Source: Clarkia xantiana subsp. parviflora (taxonomy: Eukaryota > Streptophyta > Magnoliopsida > Myrtales > Onagraceae). Taken from it: a stretch of DNA of 64,000 nt. Positions within the stretch are counted from its first letter, which is position 1, and every line of letters begins with the position of its first letter. This document shows, piece by piece, positions 1-11,159 of the stretch. The notes beneath the pieces were generated by a model that ran no database searches, was not told where the DNA came from, and worked only from the letters and a program-made list of their open reading frames with translations. The stretch is taken from NCBI GenBank assembly GCA_036873135.1, contig JAPTYO010000005.1:4566166-4630165 (forward strand). Reading direction: 5' to 3'. Both the position numbers and the translations under genes were made by a program.

Positions 1-2832
1 AAAAAACTTATGGTCATTGGAAACTCTATCATAACTCAAGTAGGAAGAAATAGGATGTTTAGTAGAACAATTTGCAGTCATATCATAATCACGAGTCCAA
101 ACAGGAGGCCTAGTATGTCTAACAGGTCTATGAGATGGTTCAGTGACAGTAGGGGTAACATCAACTATATCAGTTGCATGGTCATTAGAAAAATCATCAT
201 CATTACCATCCAAAAGGGTATCACGAGTGCTGTTAGCATCATCGGAAGCCAACGTTTCAGCAACAGGATGGTCACCAGGGTGTTTACCAGGATCAGAAGA
301 CTGGTGACTGATATCTGTTACTCCAACAGGATCTGAAAAAGTAATGGGCAAACTGTTAGGAGGAAAAATAGGAAGAGTAGTATTGTTATTATGCTGAAAA
401 GAAAAATAATGTTCAAGAAAATTGACTTCCCTGGATACAAAAAAAGACTTAGTAGTAAGGTTGTAAAGCTTGTAGCCTTTCTGAGTGGAGGAATATCCCA
501 TCATAACACAAGCAACAGATCTGGTTGACAATTTGTCTGACAGAGGCAAAATCTTAGCATAACAAAGACAACCAAATACTCGAATGTGATTAACAGATGG
601 ATTTTTTCCATAAAGCTTTTCAAAAGGGGAATAGCCATTCAGAACATCAGTTGAGAGCGAATTAATAAGATAACATGCTGTTAAAACGCATTCTCCCCAA
701 AATTTATCTGGAACAGAACTTTGAAATTTCAAAGATCGGGCAACTTGTAGCAAATGCCTATGTTTTCTTTCAACTACACCATTCTGCTGAGGAGTGTAGG
801 CACACGAAGTTTCGTGGACAGTACCATGATTCAAGAAAAAAGTAGAACAATTTTCATTAATAAACTCACCACCATTATCAGATCTGACACGTTTGATGTT
901 TTTAGAAAATTGTGTTTTAACCATCACAAAAAAAATGTTTGAAAATCTCAATAACATCAGATTTCAATGTGAGCAAATAAACCCAAGTAACTCTGGTGAA
1001 GTCATCAACAACAGTCAGAAAGAAACGTTTATTATCATGGGTGAGTTTGTGATAGGGACCCCAAACATCAACATGAATCAATTCAAATGCATCAGTAGTT
1101 ACAGAATTGTTATTAGGAAAAGGTAGTCTAGACTGTTTTGCAATAGGACAAACATTACAATCTGAAATGACTTTATTCTGTAAACTAAGGGTTTTAAGAT
1201 CAGGAATCTTGCTCATGATTTTAAAAGGAGGGTGACCTAAACGTCTGTGCCATAGAATGATTTGTGGGTTGCTGTTGGAAGATTGGAATGCTACAGGGAT
1301 TGAAGGCTGTGTTTTTAAAAAATATAACCCTGCAGCCTCATGTCCACTCCCCAACACCACTCCACTGCAACGATCCTGTAAAATCACAGAGTTAGAATGA
1401 AAAATAACTGAGCAAGCTAAATCTTTAGTCAACTTAGCCACAGACAACATATTGTATTTAAAATCAGGCAAAAAAAGCACATTACTTAAAAATAAGCTTC
1501 TGCCAAGTTGAATATTCCCAATATCAGCAACTTTAGATTGAACACCATTGGGCATTTGAACATATGATGAGATAGCTTTAAAATTAATCATGTGATCAGA
1601 TGTAAAACTCATATGATGGGTGGCACCAGTATCAATGATCCAATTAGAGCAGTCAACAGAATTAGGAACACACAGAATTATACCTGTAGTGGTTGCGGCA
1701 ACATTTGCACGTGCTTCAACCTCAGAATCATGGTGAGATTTAGCCATGCTGCGAGCCAGGTGCTCCAGCTGCTCATTAGTGATCATCATTGGTTGATTTT
1801 TGGAAAGTCGAGAGGAGTGGAAATCCCACTACTCCCACCATCATTGCAAGGGACATTAGTATTAGCATTGATTACAGCATTAGCTTGGGGAGTCCTGCCC
1901 TGACCCAGGTTGGTACGCAGCTTCCAACCAGGCGGGTAGCCATTCTTTTTAAAACAATGATCAGAATCATGACCACGAGATTTGCAAAAATCACAGACCA
2001 AATTGAGATTCCTTTTCTGACCCCTTGATTTGGAGGGATTATCTGAGGCAAAAGAGGGTCTGGAATCAGCAATATTGACGATAGAGCTGTTTGAAATACT
2101 GCGTTGGTTTTCTTCTTGAATCAAAACAGAGTAAGCTTGAGAAACAGTAGGAAGGATCTCCCTCATAACAAGATTTGTCCGAACATTGGAATAAGAATCG
2201 TTGAGACCATTTAAGAAATGAAAGAGTTTCAGATTATTTGCATGTAAAATATGCTTTTGAAATTCCGGACATCCACAGTTAGGCAGGTTGCAAATGGCAT
2301 CAAACTCCTCCCACATAGTCCTAAGCTTGGCAAAGTAAGTGGATATGGAATCCACACCTTGCTAGGCCAGGCAGATATCTCTGTGCAATTGAAAAATGCG
2401 AGAGCCATTGACTTTATGCAACATTTCTTTTAAATCGTTCCAGACAGAAAATGCATTCTCAGTATAAATGTTCCCAGACATAAGCTCACGAGAAACAGAG
2501 TTCATAATCCATGCCAGAACCAAAGCATTGCAGCGATCCCATAAAGGATGAAGGCTAGGTTCAAAACTCTCCTTCTTGCAAGCACCAGTAACAAATCCAA
2601 GTTTGTTTTCCGAAATCAAGCAAATTCTCAAAGCCTTACTCCAAAAACCATAGTCCTCAGAACTAGTAAGTTTTTCAGAAACCAGGGATAAACCGGCTGA
2701 ATCTGAGGGATGAAGGTAAAGAGGATGATTGTGATCAATTTTTGGTGTCACATCGATAACAGGATTTGTTAGAGCATCGTCTGAGTTGAGTTCAGAAGTT
2801 TCTCCCACTTGTTTGTCCGATTCATTTGCCAT
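1..2832 (-). pseudogene. gag-pol remnant of copia A (gag, protease, integrase)
   Basis: The frame opens with an ATG at 2830-2832 and encodes copia gag (UBN2-like) in 2362-2832 and 1786-2355. The zinc knuckle CDFCKSRGHDSDHC is at about 1950-2000. A protease motif (WIIDTGATHHMS) and the pre-integrase HRRLGHP motif lie in 917-1789. The remaining integrase, including the TPQQNGVVERKHRH region, is in 1-915. The frame is broken by an in-frame TAG near 2356-2361, a frameshift near 1786-1789 and another near 916-930. Reverse transcriptase and RNase H would lie left of the window. I see no other function for this sequence. Confidence 0.9.
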
Positions 2833-3111
2833 TTATGATATGACAGTAAATGTAGATCAGAAGAAAAGAGTAGATCTACAAGAATCAGATCAAACAATTA
2901 AGGTTAGAGGGAGCAGTGAGACTCAAACAAAGATCACAATTATTAAAAAAAAACGTCTGATTCATATAAATCGTCACAGGAGTATGGCATTAAAGTAAGA
3001 GGACATCAGCAAATCAAGCCAACAAAACAGCCAATCGTTCAACAGAATAGGGACAAGCCAGAAGTAAGTGTAGATCTGAAATGCAAAAGTCATGCAGTGT
3101 TTGTTTTTTGT

Positions 3112-3446
3112 CACGGATCTATGGCAATAACATAAAATTGCCAGATCTACGAGAAATCGAAGACAATCATCACATGCAAGTATAAATCTGAACAACAAAA
3201 GTTACGTAACGGTCGTTTTCGTCACGGATCTACAACAATATGACAGAAATTGCGAGATCTATGAAGATTCGAAGACAATCATCACATGCAAGTATGAATT
3301 TGAACAGTAAAAGTCATGTAGTGGTTGCTTTCGTCACGGATCTACAGCAATATCATAAAGATTGCGAGATCTACGAAGATTCAAAGACAATCATCACATG
3401 CAAGAAGAGATTTATTCAGAAAAAGGTAAAGAAGACGAATCGTTAT
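3112..3446. repeat. Tandem repeat of about 111 bp, three copies, in copia A leader
   Basis: The phrase CACGGATCTA recurs at 3112, 3223 and 3335. Each copy is followed by a similar stretch with GCGAGATCTA and GACAATCATCACATGCAAG, so the period is about 111-112 bp. The third copy decays after about 100 bp. The array lies in the untranslated leader between the primer-binding site and gag of the outer copia element. Leader repeats of this kind are known in plant LTR elements; any role here is unknown. Confidence 0.85.
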
Positions 3447-3919
3447 CGTCACAGATCCACCGCGAAGAACAGAAAAACACGAGATCTATGAACAAATAAG
3501 CAAGTTCGTCATCTTAAAACAAGATTGTAAACACCTAATTTTGGACCACACGCGACACGTGTGACGTATGGCGCACATAAATGAGGAATTGTCTAAATAT
3601 AAGACTGGCTTAAATTAGGATAGTTATTTGTATTTATTACAGATAATATTTGTTGAATATTTAGAGTATATTTTCTGAATATTTAGCATTTATGGTTAGA
3701 ATAAATCTGTAATATTTGTTTCCTAGTTAGCTTAGGCCTAGATTAGTATAAATAGAGGTGCTTTACAATGTAATGGACACACAGAAAAATTAACAATAAA
3801 AAAAATACTTTTCTCGGAAAAAAAAAAAAAAAAAAAGACAGAAAGACAATAAGAACTAAGAAGGCGAAGAGTTCTATTTCGAGAGTTTAATCAATTTGTT
3901 GTTTAATTTATTTTGATTT

Positions 3920-4175
3920 TGAAAACCGGATTAATCCGAGATCGAGATGAAGCGGAATCAAGAGAGGAATCCAAAGGAAGAACACCCAATCGTAATCATC
4001 TCATATATTTTGTCAATTAGATCTGTAATACAAGATGGAGTATATATGAAAAACAACGTAACAACTCCAACTAACAGAGTTTGGAGATGGTGAAATAACG
4101 CCCTCGAACTATAATTGCACACAGGTCCTTATTGTTTTGATTATATAACACTAAGTCCTTATTCTATATTCTTTA
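3920..4175 (-). repeat. 3' LTR of copia B
   Basis: This 256-bp direct repeat matches 8924-9179 base for base as read by eye. In the minus-strand element it is the downstream LTR and would hold the polyadenylation region. Confidence 0.95.
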
Positions 4176-4236
4176 TTCATTGACATCTCTTGCTCCTTCT
4201 TCTCCAAGTCCCTTTCTTCAACTTCTTCAATTTCTT

Positions 4237-7200
4237 TCAGCCATTGACTTCTTTACCTTTCTCTTCACCTTCATCTGCATTTGTTTCGTACAAATTCTTT
4301 ATTCCATACCCTTTTAGAAGCATACCCAATTGTTGTTTCCCAAGAGCTTTGGTAAGTAAATCAGTGAGCTGCTCTCCTGAATCTATGTGACTGGTTTCAA
4401 GAATTCCATCAACAAGCAGGTTTCGCACAAAGTGACAGTCGATTTCAATGTGTTTAGTTCGCTCATGGAACATGGGGTTGGCTGCAATCTTAAGAGCAGC
4501 TTCGTTGTCGCAGAATAGCTTTGTTGGCCCTTTTTGATCAAAGCCTAATTCACTCAGTAATCCACGCAGCCAAATGACTTCAGCTGCTGTAATTCCCATA
4601 CTCCGATACTCTGCCTCTGCACTAGAACGAGAGATCGTATCTTGCTTCTTCGATTTCCAAGACACCATTGAATTTCCGAGCTTTATGCAATACCCTGTTA
4701 CTGACTTTCTACTCATCACGCATGAGGCCCAATCACTATCACAATAGGCTCTCAGATGCTCAAGTGAGTTATCAGAAGGAAAAAGCAAACCTTGACCTGG
4801 GTTTTCTTTGATGTATCTGATCACTCTAATAGCTGCTGCCATATGTGACTGTTTTGGAGCATGGATGAACTGGCTAAGATGTTGCACAGGATAAGCTATG
4901 TCTGGGCGTGTCATGGTCAGGTATAAAAGCCTACCTATGACCCTTCTGTATTGCTCCTGATCATCCAACCTTTTGTCATTGGAATTCAAGTCAAAAAAAT
5001 GATCATACTCAATGCTAGTGAGCTTATGGTGTTGTTCCATTGGAGTAGATATCGACTTCCCTTCTAACAGAGCTGCATCTGCTATGAGTTCCAAGGAGTA
5101 CTTTCTTTGATTGAGAACAATTCCTTCCTTAGACCTAGCTATCTCCAATCCAAGAAAATATCTAAGATCCCCCAAATCCTTCAGTTTAAAGTGCTGCTTC
5201 AAAATACATTTCAGCTCATCTATCATAGGTAAACTCGATCCTGTGATCATGAGATCATCCACATAGATCATCATATGGACCTGATTGTTCCCTTTCCTTT
5301 TACTGAAAAGAGAGTAGTCATATTTACTCTGAGAGTATCCATGCTTCAACAGACAATTAGTGAGTTTTATGTTCCATTGTCTCGAGGCTTGCTTGAGCCC
5401 ATACAAAGACTTTATCAGTTTGCATACCTTCCTTCCTGTAGTTAATCCTTTCTTGAACCCTTGAGGAATCTCCATGTATACTTCCTCGTTCAAATCTCCT
5501 TGAAGAAAAGCATTATTGACGTCCATTTGGTATAGAGGCCACCCTTTAGCTGCTGCAATACTCAACATGACTCTTACTGTCACCATCTTGACCACTGGAG
5601 AGAAGGTGTCTTTGTAGTCAATTCCCTCTCTTTGAGTGTATCCCTTGGCAACTAAACGAGCCTTGTATCTCTCAACACTTCCATCTGACTTGTATTTTAC
5701 TTTGAAGACCCATTTGCAGCCAATGGGTGACTTGTTCTCAGGCAAATCAACAAGTTTCCAGGTCTGATTCTCTTCAAGGGCAGCTATCTCTTGTTGCATA
5801 GCTTTTATCCATTCATCTTCCTTTGCAGCTTCTTCAAAAGAATAAGGCTCTCTGACTTTTTCTAATGAACTAAGAAAGGATTTGTACTCAGTTGAAATCT
5901 TTGAGTAGTTGACAGCTTTGCATACCATAATGTAGTCACGTTGCCATCCAGGTTTCTTGACTTGCCTTGATGATTTTCGAGGAGCTATTGGGAATTCATC
6001 ATTCACATTTTTTTGAGAATGAGAGCTAGACTGAGAAGACTGAGGAGAGTTGGTCTGAGAATGAGAGCTGGACTGAGGGGGGATTTCTCCTTCACTGACT
6101 TCTTCATTTTCAGTAACAGCATTCTCTGATAAAGTATAATCTTCAAAAATCTCTTCCCTTGATTGAAACCCCAGCTCAAGCTCTTCCCTAACACTTGGAA
6201 CATGGACAGGTAAAATATGAAGCTGGTCCTTTTGAGCAGATCTGAAGGGAAAAACTTGCTCTCTAAACACTACATCCCTGCTGACAAATAGAGCATTTGT
6301 TTGTAAATTCAACAAAATATATCCTTTTTGAGTGACTGAATACCCAAGCATTACTGAAGGGATTGCACGTGGCTTCATTTTGTCTTTGTTTAACACATCT
6401 TTAGCAAACCCCAAACAACCAAATACCCTCAAGTGATTGTGAGTAGCTTTCTTGCCATAGAGCACTTCATAAGGAATTCTCCCTTTAATTGCTGTAGATG
6501 GCATAAGGTTGATCAAAAAACATGCTGTTAGCACACACAAACCCCAAAATCGATCAGGAATGAAACCCTGAAACTTTAATGCTCTTGCAACCTCCAAGAG
6601 GTGTCTATGCTTCCTCTCTACCACCCCATTCTGTTGAGGAGTGTAGATGCAGCTCGTTTGATGCTTAATGCCCAGTTCTTCAAATAAGTTCTTCATTGCT
6701 GTATTGCAAAACTCTGTCCCATTATCACTACGAAATATTTGAACCAAAACTCCAAACTGATTCTTTATCAATGACAGAAAGTGCTTGATATGCAATATCA
6801 CTTCATCTTTGCATTTCATCAAGCAAACCCAAGTGGCTCTGCTGTAATCATCCACTATTGTTAGGAAAAATCTATTCCCATCAAAAGTCTTGACCCTATA
6901 GGGCCCCCATACATCCAAATGAACAAGAGCAAACAATCTATTTGTCTGAGAGTCACTCTGTGGAAAAGGAAGTCTAGTTTGCCTTGCTAAGGGACAAACA
7001 CTACATTCCTTAACTTTATTCTCTACTTCTGAATTGAAAAGAAACATATTCTTCAGCTGCTGAACAGGTATGTGCCCCATTCTCTGATGCCAAAGTGTCA
7101 ATTCCTCAGAAGATAGCTTCTCATTCTTTTGCTCCAAGCAACTCAAAACTTCCACCATTTGTCTCCTCTGTGCATCTCTTGAGATCTTCAAGGTGTAAAG

Positions 7201-8874
7201 TCCTTCACGGAGTGAACCAGTCCCCACCATTTTCCCACTGGAGAGGACCTGGAAAACCACATGATTAGGATAGAAATGAACTGACAGATTGAGATCTTTG
7301 GTTAACTGGGGTATCGAAATCAAGTTATATCTGAACTGAGGTGCATAGAGAACTTTTTCAAGAGTAATAGCCCCTAAATCACATGCTCCAATGTGTGTGA
7401 TCGGAGATAACTCTCCATTTGGCAAACAAACTGATCTATGTGAAGAAGTATTCTCTTGAATCTTATGAAGCCAATCCCTTCTACATGTTATATGGTGAGA
7501 AGCTCCACTGTCTATAATCCAGTGGTCAAAAGAAGCATCAGTACCAATTCCACAAAATATCATACCTGACATGTTAGCTTTGAAATCACTGACACTAGTG
7601 GAACTTTCTGCATTTGTACTGATTGCCTGATTAGAAAATGACTTGAACATATGCTGGAGCTGGCTCATCTGTTCTGGAGTAAAAGAGCTCCTTGTGTTCT
7701 GATTATTAAAACCTTCATTGGAATCTGCAGCATTTGTATTGTTTGCAACAGCATTTGCTATGTTTGCAACAGCATTTGCATTGTTTGCAACAACATTTGC
7801 ATTGTTTGCAACATGTCCTCTCTCACCCCATCTCTTCTTAATGTGATCTGGCACCCCATTCTTCTTCCAACAAGTTTCCTCTGTGTGTCCTTTTCTTCTA
7901 CAGTAGGTGCACATAAGATCCTTCCTATTCTTATTCCCTTTGAAGGCACCAGTACCAAATCCAGATCCAGAGCCACTATGACTCGCATATAAAGCCAAAG
8001 TAGTATCTGCTACTCCACCATTGCTGTTCATATTTCCAACCACAGCTCTTTGGTTCTCCTCTTGTACCAAAACTGAGTAAGCCAAATTTACAGTTGGAAG
8101 AGGACTCATCATTAGGAGATTAGTTCTAATGCTGGTAAATGTCTCATTTAAACCATTCAAGAACTGAATTAGCTTCTGCTGATCTCGACTAGCTATAACT
8201 TCGGGAGACATCAAGCAATTTCCACACAAACACTCATCATTAGCTGCAGCAAGTTCATCCCAAATCATCCTCATACTTTCAAAATAGTCAGCAATGGTTT
8301 GAGTTCCTTGTCTAGCATTATACAGTTCTCTGGTCAATTGAAAGATCCTAGTGCCATCTATTTTGTTAAATCTCTCACGCAAATCACTCCAAATTGCAAA
8401 AGCAGTAGGCGTAAAGATCAAACCATGAGTGAGATTCTTAGAAACAGCTCCTGTAAGCCATCCTTTCACCATTACATTGCATCTATCCCACTTAAATCGC
8501 ATGTTCTCTGGCACTGAATCTCTATGACAGGATCCATCGACAAAACAGAGTTTATTCTTTGCTAGAAGTGCATCTCGCATAGACCGAATCCATACCTGGT
8601 AATTGTTACATCCAACAAGTTGATAACCAATCAGTGACATCGAAGGCGTGTCTGATGGATGCAAATAAAGTCGATCTTCGAGCGGATTCCCTTCTTCAAG
8701 TTCACTCAAGTTTGTTCGATGATGATTCTGGCTATCATTTCCTCGATTAGCACCATTAGCACCTGGACTTTGATTGTTTCCACCTAGCGACTGATTCCTT
8801 GCCACATTAGCAGGATTCACGGTGTTTCCTCCAAGTCTTGGCCACGTACTGTCGTTCAAAGGTGTTCCTGACAT
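4237..8874 (-). CDS. Copia gag-pol polyprotein, intact, 1545 aa
   Basis: A single frame encodes all copia enzymes in the order gag, protease, integrase, reverse transcriptase, RNase H. Visible marks (approximate residues) are a UBN2-type gag in 60-290, zinc knuckle CTYCRRKGHTEETC near 325, protease WIIDSGASHHIT near 465, pre-integrase HQRMGH near 615, integrase HLDVWGPY to RSDNGTEF near 675-745 with a downstream PQQNGVVERKHRH, reverse transcriptase QMDVNNAFLQGD and YVDD near 1110-1220, and RNase H CDSDWA and SSAEAEYRS near 1400-1450. The length is usual for a plant copia polyprotein. I chose the ATG at 8872-8874; an 11-codon open extension upstream has only a TTG start. No stop or frameshift is visible. 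Confidence 0.95.
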   Translation of the reverse strand: MSGTPLNDSTWPRLGGNTVNPANVARNQSLGGNNQSPGANGANRGNDSQNHHRTNLSELEEGNPLEDRLYLHPSDTPSMSLIGYQLVGCNNYQVWIRSMRDALLAKNKLCFVDGSCHRDSVPENMRFKWDRCNVMVKGWLTGAVSKNLTHGLIFTPTAFAIWSDLRERFNKIDGTRIFQLTRELYNARQGTQTIADYFESMRMIWDELAAANDECLCGNCLMSPEVIASRDQQKLIQFLNGLNETFTSIRTNLLMMSPLPTVNLAYSVLVQEENQRAVVGNMNSNGGVADTTLALYASHSGSGSGFGTGAFKGNKNRKDLMCTYCRRKGHTEETCWKKNGVPDHIKKRWGERGHVANNANVVANNANAVANIANAVANNTNAADSNEGFNNQNTRSSFTPEQMSQLQHMFKSFSNQAISTNAESSTSVSDFKANMSGMIFCGIGTDASFDHWIIDSGASHHITCRRDWLHKIQENTSSHRSVCLPNGELSPITHIGACDLGAITLEKVLYAPQFRYNLISIPQLTKDLNLSVHFYPNHVVFQVLSSGKMVGTGSLREGLYTLKISRDAQRRQMVEVLSCLEQKNEKLSSEELTLWHQRMGHIPVQQLKNMFLFNSEVENKVKECSVCPLARQTRLPFPQSDSQTNRLFALVHLDVWGPYRVKTFDGNRFFLTIVDDYSRATWVCLMKCKDEVILHIKHFLSLIKNQFGVLVQIFRSDNGTEFCNTAMKNLFEELGIKHQTSCIYTPQQNGVVERKHRHLLEVARALKFQGFIPDRFWGLCVLTACFLINLMPSTAIKGRIPYEVLYGKKATHNHLRVFGCLGFAKDVLNKDKMKPRAIPSVMLGYSVTQKGYILLNLQTNALFVSRDVVFREQVFPFRSAQKDQLHILPVHVPSVREELELGFQSREEIFEDYTLSENAVTENEEVSEGEIPPQSSSHSQTNSPQSSQSSSHSQKNVNDEFPIAPRKSSRQVKKPGWQRDYIMVCKAVNYSKISTEYKSFLSSLEKVREPYSFEEAAKEDEWIKAMQQEIAALEENQTWKLVDLPENKSPIGCKWVFKVKYKSDGSVERYKARLVAKGYTQREGIDYKDTFSPVVKMVTVRVMLSIAAAKGWPLYQMDVNNAFLQGDLNEEVYMEIPQGFKKGLTTGRKVCKLIKSLYGLKQASRQWNIKLTNCLLKHGYSQSKYDYSLFSKRKGNNQVHMMIYVDDLMITGSSLPMIDELKCILKQHFKLKDLGDLRYFLGLEIARSKEGIVLNQRKYSLELIADAALLEGKSISTPMEQHHKLTSIEYDHFFDLNSNDKRLDDQEQYRRVIGRLLYLTMTRPDIAYPVQHLSQFIHAPKQSHMAAAIRVIRYIKENPGQGLLFPSDNSLEHLRAYCDSDWASCVMSRKSVTGYCIKLGNSMVSWKSKKQDTISRSSAEAEYRSMGITAAEVIWLRGLLSELGFDQKGPTKLFCDNEAALKIAANPMFHERTKHIEIDCHFVRNLLVDGILETSHIDSGEQLTDLLTKALGKQQLGMLLKGYGIKNLYETNADEGEEKGKEVNG

Positions 8875-8911
8875 GATCGTATTCCGCTTTTGACGAGATC
8901 TATCCAACCTC

Positions 8912-8923
8912 GCTCTGATACCA
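8912..8923 (-). promoter_or_regulatory. tRNA-Met primer-binding site of copia B
   Basis: On the element strand the 12 bases after the 5' LTR are TGGTATCAGAGC, the standard plant copia sequence complementary to the 3' end of initiator tRNA-Met. It directly abuts the LTR edge at 8924, which fixes that boundary. Confidence 0.95.
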
Positions 8924-9179
8924 TGAAAACCGGATTAATCCGAGATCGAGATGAAGCGGAATCAAGAGAGGAATCCAAAGGAAGAACACCCAATCGTAAT
9001 CATCTCATATATTTTGTCAATTAGATCTGTAATACAAGATGGAGTATATATGAAAAACAACGTAACAACTCCAACTAACAGAGTTTGGAGATGGTGAAAT
9101 AACGCCCTCGAACTATAATTGCACACAGGTCCTTATTGTTTTGATTATATAACACTAAGTCCTTATTCTATATTCTTTA
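8924..9179 (-). repeat. 5' LTR of copia B
   Basis: This copy of the 256-bp LTR is followed on the plus strand by the target duplication GATTT. It would hold the element's promoter, and its identity to 3920-4175 dates the insertion as recent. Confidence 0.95.
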
Positions 9180-10432
9180 GATTTTAATTATTATTGTTTT
9201 TATTTTGTCAATAGTTCATCTTCTTCTTTATTCTAACATTGCTACTATCTTCCGGCGACTGAATCAGCTCCACCGCCTCCGAACCCAATCATCCACGGAG
9301 CCAAGCCATTGTTGTTGATCATCTCCCTTACCAATCCGCTCCACCAGTGAACCAGTCACTGCACAACCTCTCCACGCCGGAATCGAGTCTTCTCTGTCAA
9401 TCTTCGACCCAGACCGCGATCTTCCTGGCTTTGAGCTCTGTCCTTAATTAACACCATCGTCCCGTCCTCTGCTCGATCCAAATCTTGTTGCTTCCGGAGT
9501 CCGTGTCTTCCAGATCTCGTCCATACCTAAATACAGAGCTAGCTTTCATGGTGTCCGACGTCCGTTTCCGCTAACCCAAGTACTACCGAGCCCGACGTCC
9601 GTGACCGACTCCAACTGCAAAGCTCTGATCTGCTCGCAACTTCTCCACGCTCACTTCGACCAGCAGCAAACGCGGAAGAAAAGCTCCAGTCTGATCCGAC
9701 CCATCTTAGCCGGCCGTTGTTCCCTACTCTGGCATCACGTCGCATCATCTCCGTCGCTGTTCGACCTCACCGCCCGTCCTTAGTCGGAGTCCGACTTCCC
9801 CGTTCCAGTTTGCCCAAGTTTCCGTCTGTTGCCGAGATACCAAGTCAACCATTAGACCTCCGACCGACGACATCTCTATCCCTCGGCCTGCTCCTGTGTC
9901 CGACATCGTACCCAATCACCACTTGCTGCTTCGCTCGCCTCCTCCGATCAGACTTCCAGCACCTCTGCGTCGACTTAGCCCTTCCACCTGCAGCGACCCA
10001 TCACGCTCCACTTCGTCATGCTGGTGCTCCGACGACTCTCCAACCAGGTCAAGACAACCTCTTCACGACGTCCTCATAGCCGCTGATCGATCATGTTGCC
10101 ACCGCTGAAGCTATATCGTCGATATGACCCCTTTGCCGAAGCTATGTCCATCTCAGCTGTTAAGTGGTAATGTCCTTCCTTCTTTCTTTATTATTATATT
10201 TTTCTTATATTATTATTATTATTATATTTGTCATTTTAAACATTAAAGCTGCAACCTTCTTTTATTATTTATTCATTGTTTTTTTTACACATATATATTA
10301 TTAGTATATACTAGGCTTAGTTTAAATAATTTAATTAGTTTAGCTTAATAAAGTGGTAAATAATTAATTACTTAAAATGCATTTATGCGAACGTGTTAAG
10401 TTATGTTTTGATGTAAATATGTTCAATAACAT

Positions 10433-10469
<37 letters not shown>

Positions 10470-10812
10470 TTTTATAAAATTAGTTCATAAAGAATATTAC
10501 TTAACAATAAAATTGGCAAATTAAGTGAGTTTGAGTACCGAAAGGGTGTAGTTAAAAATTATATTTTTAATTCGTAATAGAATCCCCGAACTCGAATTTC
10601 TGATCGTAGACCGATTTTGTACCTAGGTGTTTAATCCGTTATTCGCTTAGCTAATTTAGGGTTCTAGTTAGCATTAATTAACTAGTGGCAACTCTTTCAA
10701 AATTGCACGTTTTCAAAACGTAATTCGCCGTAGGTCAGATTTTTAGGTCTGACAAAGATCGGTCGCAGCGGAAGATACAGAATAAGATCGTCGAAGCGGT
10801 ACGAGCTCCACT

Positions 10813-11159
10813 GCTTTGATACCATGTAAAAACCAGCAAGATCAAAGAACACGGCGGAGCGCGGCGGAGAAAAACCAAAAGTCGCGAGAGAAAAAGAGAG
10901 AGCACACAGTAGAGTATACGGGGATCCTTTGAGTTGTATATTAATTTTCTTTCATCACCCCAATAAATACTAAACCCTAATAGAAATAATCAAAGTTGCA
11001 CCGCAACCTTTTTATGTTTACAACTTCAGTCCCCAAATTAACACCAAAGTCACAGATTGATCAATAACGGGCCACAAACTAAAATGGGCCTTGCCCAACA
11101 ATTTAACCAAAATAAAACGGGTTGGACATGACCAAATCTGGGCTTTCTGGGCTTTAACA
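10813..11159 (-). repeat. Primer-binding site and 5' LTR of copia A
   Basis: GCTTTGATACCA at 10813-10824 is a one-base variant of the tRNA-Met primer-binding site. The LTR starts TGTAAAAACC at 10825 and includes GC-rich CGGCGGAGCGCGGCGG. Its right edge is uncertain because RNase H sequence of copia C follows at about 11160. Confidence 0.65.

Larger units (their letters stand above)
3920..9179 (-). mobile_element. Intact, recently inserted Ty1/copia retrotransposon B
   Basis: This complete 5260-bp element has two 256-bp LTRs (3920-4175 and 8924-9179) that I read as identical, a primer-binding site, and one open gag-pol frame. It is flanked by a perfect 5-bp target duplication GATTT (3915-3919 and 9180-9184). 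On its own strand the LTR begins TAAAGAATAT and ends GGTTTTCA, so the termini are TA...CA rather than the usual TG...CA. The purine-rich tract that should prime plus-strand synthesis lies near 4186-4205 but does not directly abut the 3' LTR. Identical LTRs and an unbroken frame indicate a very recent insertion that may be autonomous. Confidence 0.96.
3526..10754 (+). mobile_element. Ty3/gypsy-type solo LTR (about 1.96 kb) carrying a nested copia
   Basis: The ends are TGTAAACACC at 3526 and GGTCTGACA at 10746-10754, flanked by a perfect 5-bp duplication AAGAT (3521-3525 and 10755-10759). Removing the copia inserted at 3920-9184 leaves about 1964 bp. A TATA-like TATAAATAGA occurs near 3748. The right end carries a phrase similar to the AGTGGCAACTCT segment seen near the 3' end of plant Tat/Athila-type LTRs; that assignment is from memory. 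No internal domain lies between the duplications, so this is a solo LTR left by recombination between two LTRs. The GC-rich segment 9240-10150 has short open frames without recognisable domains. Confidence 0.8.
1..11159 (-). mobile_element. Outer Ty1/copia retrotransposon A, decayed and split
   Basis: This minus-strand copia element runs off the left edge of the window. Its gag-pol remnant lies at 1-2832 and its leader at 2833-3525. The leader continues at 10760 after an inserted solo LTR (3526-10754). A primer-binding site complementary to initiator tRNA-Met lies at 10813-10824, and its 5' LTR starts TGTAAAAACC at 10825. The junction is supported by the AAGAT duplication at 3521-3525 and 10755-10759, which rejoins the leader across the insertion. 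The LTR end near 11159 is a guess: it is the last CA before RNase H sequence of the next element. The far LTR is outside the window. Confidence 0.8.

Noticed and set aside
10..1126. Plus-strand frames at the left edge
   Set aside because: They are antisense shadows of copia integrase on the minus strand.
8875..8907. Extension of the copia B polyprotein by 11 codons
   Set aside because: The extension begins with TTG; the first ATG is at 8872-8874.
9717..10108. Open frames of 70-120 aa in the solo LTR
   Set aside because: They lie inside an LTR, have no recognisable domain and no splice context.
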